64,000 nt of DNA, taken from positions 1 through 64,000 of the forward strand of contig JAJPOQ010000142.1 of NCBI GenBank assembly GCA_021232515.1, read 5' to 3'. This DNA is from Lentisphaeraceae bacterium. Lineage in GTDB: Bacteria; Verrucomicrobiota; Lentisphaeria; Lentisphaerales; Lentisphaeraceae. Numbering within the stretch: position 1 is the stretch's first letter; every line of letters begins with the position of its first letter. This document shows, in pieces, positions 8,664 to 16,540 of this stretch. Below the pieces are notes generated by a model. The model saw only the letters and a program-made list of their open reading frames with translations. It was not told the origin of the DNA and searched no databases. Both the position numbers and the translations under genes were made by a program.

Positions 8664-8686
8664 CTAAATTCAAAATTTAAATAGGT

Positions 8687-9049
8687 TTAGTCTTCTGCCA
8701 ATTCAGCTTCTGCTAATTCAGCTTCTGCCAATTCAGCTTCGATTTCACCGAGGTGTTCACCTTTTTGACTATCTAGCATTTTACCGAATTTTTTATCAAT
8801 CTGTTTTTGAAGTCTGTCGACAGATTTATCAATAGCATCATACATGTCGTCCATTTCGGCTTTTGCATCTAGGTTCATTTTAGAACCGTGAACGACTATT
8901 TCAGCACGGAATTTATTGTGGTCGGTGTCTAAGACAACCTCAGCTTTGGTAATGTTTGAAGCGTGATTTAAACCTTCTAAGCTAGAAATAACACTGTTTT
9001 TCATTGCGTCTGTTAGTTCCATGTGACGAGCAGATACTATAATGTCCAT
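8687..9049 (-). CDS. hpf: Ribosome hibernation-promoting factor (HPF/RaiA family)
   Basis: The 120 residues begin MDIIVSARHMELTDAMK, the usual first strand and helix of HPF/YfiA, which binds the 30S subunit in the mRNA/tRNA channel during stationary phase. Only the short-form domain (about 95 residues) is present; the long-form dimerisation domain is missing. Instead the C-terminus is a low-complexity acidic tail of AELAE repeats encoded by a 15-base tandem repeat. Single gene with its own likely promoter in 9050-9256. Confidence 0.92.
   Translation of the reverse strand: MDIIVSARHMELTDAMKNSVISSLEGLNHASNITKAEVVLDTDHNKFRAEIVVHGSKMNLDAKAEMDDMYDAIDKSVDRLQKQIDKKFGKMLDSQKGEHLGEIEAELAEAELAEAELAED
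8691..8740. repeat. 15-bp tandem repeat inside the hpf 3' end
   Basis: The unit ATTCAGCTTCTGCCA occurs a little over three times (8701-8715, 8716-8730, then a partial copy from 8731, with a partial copy to the left). Each full copy encodes AELAE on the minus strand. Copy-number change would lengthen or shorten the acidic tail in frame. Confidence 0.85.
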
Positions 9050-9256
9050 AGTGACCTCTTTGTTTTGTTATTTAGTTTGATCGGTACCAAGCAAGAAAAG
9101 ATCCAGTTTTGTTTCTCTTCATGTAAGCTTAAGCCCTGTAAATATTTAAATGAATTTAAGCTTGATGAGCAGTGATTTAAAATGTCCGCTATCGGCCAGT
9201 GTGGCACTAGTGGATCGAGTCAAGTTGTCTCATCTCTCGATTATTATACATTGTTT

Positions 9257-10054
9257 TTAGGGGAAATAATAGATTGCAGCTTCAGGAATAAATGTTTCTA
9301 AGTTTTTTATTCTAGTTTCATTAGATGGATGGGTCGATAAAAACTCAGGCGGCTTTTTGCCTCCAGATGCTTTGGCCATTCTTTGCCAAAAAGGGATAGC
9401 TGCGTAAGGATCATAACCAGCTCTAGCCATGAGTTGGACACCGAGTTTATCAGCTTCGGTTTCCTGGTGACGGCCAAAAGGTAAAAGAACTCCATATTGG
9501 GCTCCAGCACCAAAAGCACCAAGGAAAAGGTTTCTGGTAGTTGGATCTTGTTCATTCAGGCTTACAGCGAGAGCTATGCTTAATAGAGATACACCTAGTC
9601 CTTGTGCCATACGTTCATTGCCGTGTTTTGCGACAGCATGTGCAACTTCATGGCCCATAACGACAGCTAGGCCAGTTTCATCTTTAGTGTATTTTAGAAT
9701 GCCTGTATATACGGCGATCTTACCACCAGGCATACACCAAGCATTTGCTTGCTTGTCGTCAACGATTAAGTTAAACTCCCAGTCAAACTTCATTTCAATT
9801 TCTTCTTCTTGAAGAAGTTGATCTACAGCAGCGGCAATTCTTTTTCCAACACGACGTACCATCGCTACTTTTTCTTTATCATCAGAAAGTTTAGCTTGCT
9901 TGATGACCTTACTATATTCACCGGAGCTCATGGACATCATGGTGCCCGAAGGAATAGGAGTAAATTGAGTTCTGCCTGTTCCCGGCACGGTACTACATGA
10001 AAAGAGTAGAGAAGTAAATAATGTGAAGAATGTAAGCTGTAAAGTTTTTTTCAT
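9257..10054 (-). CDS. M48-family zinc metalloprotease lipoprotein
   Basis: 265 residues. A lipoprotein signal ends LLFSC with Cys20 as the lipidated residue. The zinc-protease motif HEVAH is at 135-139 and the third ligand is E200 in QETEAD. The layout resembles LoiP/YcaL/BepA-type periplasmic M48 proteases, which remove misfolded outer-membrane proteins; no TPR domain is present, so it is LoiP-like rather than BepA-like. Monocistronic by spacing. The activity is well supported; the substrate is unknown. Confidence 0.93.
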   Translation of the reverse strand: MKKTLQLTFFTLFTSLLFSCSTVPGTGRTQFTPIPSGTMMSMSSGEYSKVIKQAKLSDDKEKVAMVRRVGKRIAAAVDQLLQEEEIEMKFDWEFNLIVDDKQANAWCMPGGKIAVYTGILKYTKDETGLAVVMGHEVAHAVAKHGNERMAQGLGVSLLSIALAVSLNEQDPTTRNLFLGAFGAGAQYGVLLPFGRHQETEADKLGVQLMARAGYDPYAAIPFWQRMAKASGGKKPPEFLSTHPSNETRIKNLETFIPEAAIYYFP

Positions 10055-10135
10055 GATCGCCTCAAAATTGTCTGTTTACAAAGTAATCAAGGTTTTAGTT
10101 GGTTTCACGTACTAAGCTTGAGAAAACCTTGAAAA

Positions 10136-13100
10136 TTAGTGCATCATTTCGACAATTCGGCGGTGAGAGGCGTTGGCGAAGTTAGTATGGAGTAATTCGT
10201 GAGAGTTAATAACGTCTTTGAAATCTTGTTTTTCTAGACTTAAAACCAATCCTCTCTCACTAACGACTGTAACAGATGCAGTTCTTGGGATGTCTTTTAT
10301 GAGAGCGATTTCACCAAAGTACTCGCCTTTAGAAAGTATTGCTACTTCATGATCTTTCTGATCGTCTCTGTCGACATGGACTCGACAGTCTCCTTCAAGG
10401 ACTATGTAGAACTTGTTACCTTCATCTCCTTGAGTAATGATTGTTTTACCTTTATCAAAGTTTTCCTGCTTCATTTTTCCTGCAAGTAAATTAATGACAC
10501 TTGTGTCTAACTCTTTAAAGAGAGGTATGGACTTAATTAAACGAAGATAATTTAGCGTGGAAAGGATTTTATCTTTTTTATCTTCATCTGATTTTAAGAA
10601 GTTATCGAAATCAACTTTCTTGAGGTAAAGAGCTAAACATGGTTGAGTCGCTCTGACTGTCGCAGTTCTTGGTATGTCCTTAATAAGGGCGACTTCTCCA
10701 AAGAATTCATTTTTGGAAATGTGAGCGATTATTTGTGAATGACCTGCAAGATTTTCGAGTTCAATTTGGGCGTGGCCTTCAGCTAGGATGAAAAGTCTAT
10801 CACCTTTGTCGTGTTGTTTTATAAGTACATCGCCAATATCATAGGTTGCAGTATGAAGGCATGAAAGAAGTTTCTTTAGTTCGTCTCCTTCTATACCTTC
10901 AAAAAAGATTGTTTGTGAAACTAACTGTCTTTTATCACTTTCAGAAAGAACTTTTTTATCTGCACTTTTAGCTTTTTTCTCGAGTAGACCGATCCTTTCT
11001 TCTATAACTTCTTTTGCTTGAGTATGAAGATGATCTTCTATTTCAGTCAAAAGGGCATTTATATATGAAAACCCACAACAATTGATTGAGAGTTGCTTAA
11101 ACTTGCCAAAAGTATTTTTATAGACTTCACCAAGGTTGTTGATGCTCGTGTCCGAAACTGGAATATTGTTTAAGTCCCAGTCAAGTGAAAGTTTTTGATT
11201 ATATTCTTTAAAGCTTCTTGTGATATACGATGTATTGGCTGGACCAAAGTCTTTCTCTATGGAATTTAGTGAGTTTTTGATTGTGTAATCGAATCCCGCC
11301 GTAAGAGCATTTAATTCATTTTGAGAGATACCAAATGGGAATGGAGGTATTGAGAACTCTCTGTTTTCTTGCGTGAATTTTAGACTTTCAATGCCAATTA
11401 AGAGTAGCACTGCAGTCGCAGTGAATGATTCCCATAGTTTGTCTTCGGAAAAACCAAGAATAGAGATGATGGAAAAGTATAAAAGCAAGTGTGATGCAAA
11501 AATGATTGCAAAGGCCGGAGCGAATTGTTCGGTATTTCGTTTGTATACTAATGTCGGTATGGAAAGTACGAGGCTCAGAGAAAGAGCGATGAATCCATAA
11601 AGACCGACAATTCTTGAAAACTCTATGGAGTTAAAGCTATCTCCAGGTTTCATGACAATGTCTGTATTGGCAAGATTTTGTAAGTAACTATTTACCATCC
11701 ATAGAAGAGCTAAACAGATAGTTAGTAGTATTGAAACTTTAAAGCTGTCTAGTTTTGATTTTATAAACTCAGACCACTCAAGTTTACAGTGAGAGAGTGT
11801 TGCAATAAGTAGGGTGGCAGCTAATAACGCGCTAGTTATCCAAGTGTAGTTATTCCAAGCTTGGACTTTAATTGTGAGGAAGTTACCGAGAAGTAGTATA
11901 GAAAAAATCGCCATACAAGTGAGGTAAGCTTTAAAAGGACTGGCAGTGAATTTCTTTTTTAGACTCCACGCGTATTTAGTCGCAAGAATAGTTGCACCAA
12001 TAATGATGATGTGATAAATAACGCTTCTGGTGTTTTGATCTGTTGCTCTCAGTAAGAGAAGTAGGGCCGCAGTCATACCGAAAGCCAGCATGATCATATT
12101 TTTAGATACTTTGAAGGTTTTTATACTAGTTACTGACTTTACGATAAACCGGTAAAATAAGTATGAACTTATACATATCGCGATGAATATAGGCAGTAAG
12201 AAAAGGACTGGAAGTATATATGCAGATGCTTCTTTGTTATTGTCGAATATTCCAGAGATGATCTTTGAGTTTTGTGCTAGTGCTAAGAGAAGTAGTTGTG
12301 CTGTTCCGGCAACCCACAATAAAGTTCCAGCACAATACATAATATAGATGACGGTGTCACCAGATTGTTTTTTAGCTGGAGAGAAAAAACTTTGAATATG
12401 GTTTTGGACAAATGAGACTGAACTTTTTCTCAGGTGCTTTTCGTCTAAATAATCAGAGCAGGCTACATAAAGGTCGGAGTTGATCATAGGGCAGCAATGA
12501 TATAGACAATAAAGTAGCAGGTAGAAGCCAATTTGGAACAATAAAGTTGCTGTGTCTGGACTTAGCTTCGTGTGTTTTTCAATAGTGAGGAATATGCCAA
12601 ATAGACCAAAGCAAATGATTAATCCGCTTAGTCTTACCCAAAATCTTTTTGTTGCGGTGAGAGTTGTTAAAGACGGTGCACTTAGGTAAAGACCGCCAAA
12701 GCCATTGTTATATGATAGACCTGCTGAGGTTATGCCTAGTTTTAATTTACCAATGGCAGAAGAGAAGATGAGGAATCTAGTTAAAGACGCGCCAAATAGA
12801 GTTAAGAATAATACGACAAAACCAAGGTTGGTGTTGTTCTTAAAAGCAAATAATGACTTTCCCTTTGTCGGGTCAGAATACACTTCGCTTAATATCTGAG
12901 CTCCATAAATACCGATACCCAAAAAGAGAATTAAGGAAAGTGGGTTTGTGAAAAGGTGACCCAAAATAGGACCTGAGAATTTACCGATTTTATTAAGTCC
13001 CGGTAACTTAAGTCTTTTCTCTGAAGAAACTTCTTTGCTTTTAGGAGTGTCGACTGAGTCGCTTAACATGCCTTCTTGCCATAGACGAACCGTCAAACGG

Positions 13101-13372
13101 CGAATCATCGTTAGAGCAATAGCACCTTTTTCTTCAAGATATACGGCAGCTATCTCGTCGACAGTTTTTTTGCCATCCATCAATTCAAAGGCAAATTTTT
13201 CATCTTCAGAAACAGTGCAGAACTTTTCTTCGCTTGCTTTTAAGCTGTACTTATAAGCAGGGTTGTCGGAGGCACGGTCAAAGACTTCTATATTTTCATG
13301 ATACGGCTTATAGGTATGGATGTCATGAGGGAATTCAACAGTGTCGTTGTTGTTTTTCTCTTTATTCGTCAT
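10136..13372 (-). CDS. PqqD-like / degenerate site-2 protease-like membrane protein with two cyclic-nucleotide domains
   Basis: 1078 residues. Residues about 40-108 resemble a PqqD-type domain. A large multi-helix membrane region (about 135-665) follows. Then come two cyclic-nucleotide-binding domains, about 822-925 and 945-1055, each with an intact phosphate-binding cassette: FGEVALIKDIPRTATV at 891-906 and FGEIALIKDIPRTASV at 1019-1034. In related PVC proteins the membrane region is an M50 site-2 protease with HEXXH and an N-x-x-P-x-x-x-x-D-G-Y motif. Here the first is replaced by GASLTRF near 194-200 and the second by P-M-I-N-S-D-L-Y at 295-302, so the metal ligands appear lost. Probably a membrane sensor or scaffold rather than a protease. 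The ligand (cAMP or cGMP) is inferred only. Confidence 0.8.
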   Translation of the reverse strand: MTNKEKNNNDTVEFPHDIHTYKPYHENIEVFDRASDNPAYKYSLKASEEKFCTVSEDEKFAFELMDGKKTVDEIAAVYLEEKGAIALTMIRRLTVRLWQEGMLSDSVDTPKSKEVSSEKRLKLPGLNKIGKFSGPILGHLFTNPLSLILFLGIGIYGAQILSEVYSDPTKGKSLFAFKNNTNLGFVVLFLTLFGASLTRFLIFSSAIGKLKLGITSAGLSYNNGFGGLYLSAPSLTTLTATKRFWVRLSGLIICFGLFGIFLTIEKHTKLSPDTATLLFQIGFYLLLYCLYHCCPMINSDLYVACSDYLDEKHLRKSSVSFVQNHIQSFFSPAKKQSGDTVIYIMYCAGTLLWVAGTAQLLLLALAQNSKIISGIFDNNKEASAYILPVLFLLPIFIAICISSYLFYRFIVKSVTSIKTFKVSKNMIMLAFGMTAALLLLLRATDQNTRSVIYHIIIIGATILATKYAWSLKKKFTASPFKAYLTCMAIFSILLLGNFLTIKVQAWNNYTWITSALLAATLLIATLSHCKLEWSEFIKSKLDSFKVSILLTICLALLWMVNSYLQNLANTDIVMKPGDSFNSIEFSRIVGLYGFIALSLSLVLSIPTLVYKRNTEQFAPAFAIIFASHLLLYFSIISILGFSEDKLWESFTATAVLLLIGIESLKFTQENREFSIPPFPFGISQNELNALTAGFDYTIKNSLNSIEKDFGPANTSYITRSFKEYNQKLSLDWDLNNIPVSDTSINNLGEVYKNTFGKFKQLSINCCGFSYINALLTEIEDHLHTQAKEVIEERIGLLEKKAKSADKKVLSESDKRQLVSQTIFFEGIEGDELKKLLSCLHTATYDIGDVLIKQHDKGDRLFILAEGHAQIELENLAGHSQIIAHISKNEFFGEVALIKDIPRTATVRATQPCLALYLKKVDFDNFLKSDEDKKDKILSTLNYLRLIKSIPLFKELDTSVINLLAGKMKQENFDKGKTIITQGDEGNKFYIVLEGDCRVHVDRDDQKDHEVAILSKGEYFGEIALIKDIPRTASVTVVSERGLVLSLEKQDFKDVINSHELLHTNFANASHRRIVEMMH

Positions 13373-13374
13373 GT

Positions 13375-13470
13375 GAATTTAAACTCTAATCCCACTTAGT
13401 TACCCCTGTCCCAGCTAAGGTCGCGCCATTGAATGGAGCCATGCAAGATGGCCAAACTTTAAAATATTAT
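13375..13470 (-). promoter_or_regulatory. Structured 5' leader candidate upstream of the cyclic-nucleotide protein
   Basis: Read on the minus strand, this stretch is GC-rich for the region and holds three consecutive foldable segments: GCCAT-CTTGC-ATGGC, CCAT-TCA-ATGG, and CTTAG pairing with CTAAG across about 15 bases. They end shortly before the start codon at 13372. No known riboswitch consensus fits (I tried c-di-GMP-I/cGAMP, fluoride and SAM-II by eye). It could equally be the 3' end of the trmO transcript. Confidence 0.3.
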
Positions 13471-13505
13471 ATAAGAAAGTTTTCTTCTTGTGAAGAGCTG
13501 TCAAT

Positions 13506-14198
13506 TTAATTTTTTATAGGGTGGATATCGAGGACTTCACATTCAGTAGCTTCGATGGAAAACTTAATATTATAATTTCCAAGACTGAGACCATGGATAT
13601 TCTTTCCAGTTTGTTTTCTGTGATAAGCTGGTCTTGGGTCATTTTCGAGTAATTCAATAATTTGCTTTTTAAGTGAAGTTTTGTTTCGCAGTTTTACTTC
13701 AGCCTTTTCACTCAGGGAGATGTTTAGTGTAGGCCACTCGATACTTTGCCAGCCAAAAAACACATCTGATTTTGGTTGGTCAAACTCACTGAATGGTTTG
13801 ATGTCTAGGATTGGGGTATTATCCAAAAGATCGTGATTCTTAATATGAACTTTTATTTCATTGTCTTCAATCGATATCCCATTTAGCTTCACAAGGGAAA
13901 GCCCAATTGGGTTTGGTCTATAGGGGCTTCTGCTTGAATAAACTCCAACAAATTTATTGCCACCGAGTCGAGGAGGTCTTATACGAGCTTTGTCGGGAGT
14001 TTTTTTGAGAGAGTTAAAGACAAAGATGAGCCAAATGTGGCTATTGCCATCGAGATCCCTAAGAGCCTCTTCATTGAACTGATTTTTTGGTAGTATGACT
14101 GCAGCTTCAGAGTTTGGCGATAATCCAGGTTGTCTAGGTATGCCAAACTTTTCAACAAAGTCAGACTTTATATGACCAATAGGCTCAAACTGAAACAT
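13506..14198 (-). CDS. trmO: tRNA (N6-threonylcarbamoyladenosine37-N6)-methyltransferase TrmO
   Basis: 230 residues. The family signatures are FGIPRQPGL near residue 19, SRSPYRPNPIGLS near 89-101 and DLLDNTPILDIKPF near 123-136. TrmO (YaeB/TsaA) methylates t6A37 in tRNAs reading ACY codons, using SAM bound in a beta-barrel fold. The C-terminal TrmO extension with the DPRPAY motif is present, so the protein is full-length. It overlaps the upstream methyltransferase gene by 14 bases, so the two are co-translated. Confidence 0.93.
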   Translation of the reverse strand: MFQFEPIGHIKSDFVEKFGIPRQPGLSPNSEAAVILPKNQFNEEALRDLDGNSHIWLIFVFNSLKKTPDKARIRPPRLGGNKFVGVYSSRSPYRPNPIGLSLVKLNGISIEDNEIKVHIKNHDLLDNTPILDIKPFSEFDQPKSDVFFGWQSIEWPTLNISLSEKAEVKLRNKTSLKKQIIELLENDPRPAYHRKQTGKNIHGLSLGNYNIKFSIEATECEVLDIHPIKN

Positions 14199-15120
14199 TT
14201 TTAGTCCTTATGAGGTGAAGGTGACGCTTTAGATTAACGGAAGGGATAATGACTTTATCAAAAACTTCACCGCCCGACTTTTCGATAAATTCTGAAATAT
14301 CTTCTCCATGAATGAGTAAACTCATTTTTGTGGACTTTATAACATTTTGGATGATTAGCTTTTCTTCATCCAGGTCTCTTTGACAATGAAAACCATAAGG
14401 GAAGTCAACGATGCCGACATCAGCCTTTTCACTGAAGGTAACTGCATTTTCAGTTAGTGTCTTAGCTTCATAATTGAAGTGCTTTAAGTTTTGTCGAGTC
14501 ATGGCGGTCATTTTTGGATTAAGGTCTATAGCTGTCATATCTAGACCAAGAGATGCACCTTCTATGGCAAATGTGCCGGACCCACTGCAATAGTCAATTA
14601 CTTTTTTCGCACCGAGTTTTTTGAAGGATAGTAAAGATGATCGAGCTAGCATGTGTGGTATAGCACTAGACATAGTTTCTGGTTTTAGCTTATGATTAAT
14701 CCAAAGTTGGGGGCAGTGACTAACTTTTCGGCCAAAGTACCAGTGGCTTTTTGTTCGAGTTAGTAGATACACTTCTTTTGGGTCAGATAAATTAGCTGTG
14801 AGTTTTAGTACGGGGAATAAAGACCTTAAGTCTTTGAGTAGGCAGTTCGGCTCAAAGCCAATGGAGTAGTTTGCTAGTCTGACTTCGTAGAGAAAGGGTA
14901 GATTGTTTTTTAAGTGTTCTCTTAGATCATCAAGGCTTTCGGATTTATAGAAAATGTCAATTACTGCAACACCGAACGATGATTCTTCAATTGATTGGAC
15001 GCTAGAGCTCTCAAAGTACCGCAAATCTGAAAAACCTTGGGCAAAAGCATATTTTTGTTCAAGTTTGTAAAGCTCTGTGTCTTCATGGTGGTACTTGAAA
15101 ATATGGAGGTAGTTCTTCAT
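14185..15120 (-). CDS. SAM-dependent RNA methyltransferase-like protein (Trm11/RlmKL-type catalytic domain)
   Basis: 311 residues. The C-terminal half has a class I methyltransferase motif I, VIDYCSGSGTFAIEGA, an acidic motif II (AIDLNP) and a motif IV-like DFPYG, where Trm11/Trm14/RlmKL enzymes have DPPYG or NPPYG. The N-terminal about 150 residues are compatible with a THUMP-like RNA-binding module but are not clearly one. Its neighbour trmO modifies tRNA, so a tRNA or rRNA base is the likely target. The Pro to Phe change in motif IV is unusual. A hairpin abuts its start codon. Confidence 0.7.
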   Translation of the reverse strand: MKNYLHIFKYHHEDTELYKLEQKYAFAQGFSDLRYFESSSVQSIEESSFGVAVIDIFYKSESLDDLREHLKNNLPFLYEVRLANYSIGFEPNCLLKDLRSLFPVLKLTANLSDPKEVYLLTRTKSHWYFGRKVSHCPQLWINHKLKPETMSSAIPHMLARSSLLSFKKLGAKKVIDYCSGSGTFAIEGASLGLDMTAIDLNPKMTAMTRQNLKHFNYEAKTLTENAVTFSEKADVGIVDFPYGFHCQRDLDEEKLIIQNVIKSTKMSLLIHGEDISEFIEKSGGEVFDKVIIPSVNLKRHLHLIRTKNVSV

Positions 15121-15147
15121 TCAGCATCCTAAAATTGAGATGCTGAA
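15118..15147 (-). promoter_or_regulatory. Hairpin covering the ribosome-binding site and start of the methyltransferase gene
   Basis: On the minus strand TTCAGCATC, a 10-base loop TCAATTTTAG, then GATGCTGAA: nine perfect pairs. The AGGA ribosome-binding site straddles the loop and stem, and the A of the ATG is the last paired base. Folded, it should limit initiation. It is not a terminator, as no T-run follows. Confidence 0.5.
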
Positions 15148-15189
15148 GTTACTCTTCTGTTTGAAAAGGTACAGGTCTGTTTTAAAGAA

Positions 15190-16395
15190 TTAGCTGCTTG
15201 CAGCTTCCTGAACACTGCCAATGATAGAACTCATCTTTTGTTGTTCACCAGTTAAGTACTTTCCAAGAGATTTAAAGCTATCTTGGCCAACACTTTTTTC
15301 CATATTTTCTGCTATAACAGCAATGTTACCATGGATAGTTGTCAATTCATCAGCAAGATTTTTGAAATATTCATTATATTGGTTACAAGTGTCGATTGCT
15401 TCTTGGTAAGACATGCAGCGACCTATGTTCGAAACGATCATTTGCATCAACATTTGAAGAGTAGATTGGGTGTGAGCTGGAAGTGCGGCAGTTGCCATCA
15501 TTTTATCGGCGTAGATAACCCCAAGAAGTCGAGTTTCTTTTGTCTCAGGATCAACTTGATTAAGAGGTAAGCAAACTAAAGATTTGATCTTAAAGTCTCG
15601 CATAGAATTACTAGAGATGGAGTTGAGATCGGCATTTTCAATAATGACCGAGCCATCGCCCTGTAGAACTCTTTGAAGCATGCTTTTGCTGATCTTATAA
15701 TCTTTTTCTTTAAAGTCTAAACCACCAACTTTACGAGAAACTACTTCTTGTAAACTCATTTGATCTTCGTGATACTCGGTGATGAAAGCATAGCCTCGAT
15801 CTAGGCCAGTAAGCTTAAGGACAGCATCTACAGAACTACTTAAAAGCTCGCGTATGTCTGTAGAAGAGTGCAGCTCTTGAAGGTAGCCCAGCATCATCAT
15901 AAGTCTATTAGATGATTGATTGACAGAGTATTCTTTATCAAGCTTTATCTGAGTTCTCTCTTTCTCTGTTTTGATGTTCATATCAGTCTGAGAGATAGTT
16001 AAATGGTAAGTGATTTGAATCTCATCTAGTCCAAGTTTGACAATTGCACCATTTGAAAGCTTTTGTTTGACACCAAGTTGGACATTGTGACCATTGATTA
16101 AAACAGGGTTTTCTTTACTAGTTCTTTCAACAAAAAATGAATCCTTTTGGAAAACCAGTTTGCAGTGTTTCTTCTCAAGTCTATTACTTGGAATAACTAT
16201 GTCGTTACTCGTACTGGAACCTATGTTCATGTCGTAAGGATACAGGGCCCAAATGAAGTCTTTGGGAACATTTCCTGTACCGCGACTTTTAAGGAATGCT
16301 AATGTCGTTAATTCACCGCAGTCATTGCAACTAGTATTGCCTTTTTCATTGATGCTTTGACAATTGAAGCATGAAAATGTTGCTATTGACTCCAT
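15190..16395 (-). CDS. Zinc-ribbon, FHA and GAF domain signalling protein
   Basis: About 401 residues. The N-terminus carries two CxxC pairs (CFNC and CNDC), a small zinc ribbon. An FHA domain follows (about 50-125, with NIGSSTSNDIVIP and the RLEKKHC segment), which reads phosphothreonine. A GAF domain spans about 165-335, followed by a helical C-terminus. It probably couples Ser/Thr kinase signalling to a small-molecule signal; no output enzyme domain is present. The ATG at 16395 is preferred over the GTG three codons upstream because AGGGTGA sits 5-6 bases before it. Confidence 0.8.
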   Translation of the reverse strand: MESIATFSCFNCQSINEKGNTSCNDCGELTTLAFLKSRGTGNVPKDFIWALYPYDMNIGSSTSNDIVIPSNRLEKKHCKLVFQKDSFFVERTSKENPVLINGHNVQLGVKQKLSNGAIVKLGLDEIQITYHLTISQTDMNIKTEKERTQIKLDKEYSVNQSSNRLMMMLGYLQELHSSTDIRELLSSSVDAVLKLTGLDRGYAFITEYHEDQMSLQEVVSRKVGGLDFKEKDYKISKSMLQRVLQGDGSVIIENADLNSISSNSMRDFKIKSLVCLPLNQVDPETKETRLLGVIYADKMMATAALPAHTQSTLQMLMQMIVSNIGRCMSYQEAIDTCNQYNEYFKNLADELTTIHGNIAVIAENMEKSVGQDSFKSLGKYLTGEQQKMSSIIGSVQEAASS

Positions 16396-16540
16396 GAAAA
16401 TCACCCTGTTTTGTTAAAATTTACTTGATCCCGAATCGCTATCTCTGAACTTTAACATAAACGTCAGACTATAGCAACTTGACAATTGTAAAATTAATTC
16501 AAATGTGTGGTCAGCTTTATCAATTAACAAAGAATGGTTC

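Larger units (their letters stand above)
7848..8686. other. Long AT-rich intergenic stretch without a supported gene
   Basis: About 840 bases. Apart from the porin ribosome-binding site at the left end and a probable terminator at the right, I see no gene. It contains two imperfect 29-base direct repeats (8037-8065 and 8066-8094), a perfect 7-base hairpin at 8387-8403 and a run of nine G at 8585-8593. A stop-free stretch of about 66 codons on the minus strand around 8370-8560 has no start codon or ribosome-binding site and a composition unlike the neighbouring genes. It may be decayed DNA. Confidence 0.5.
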
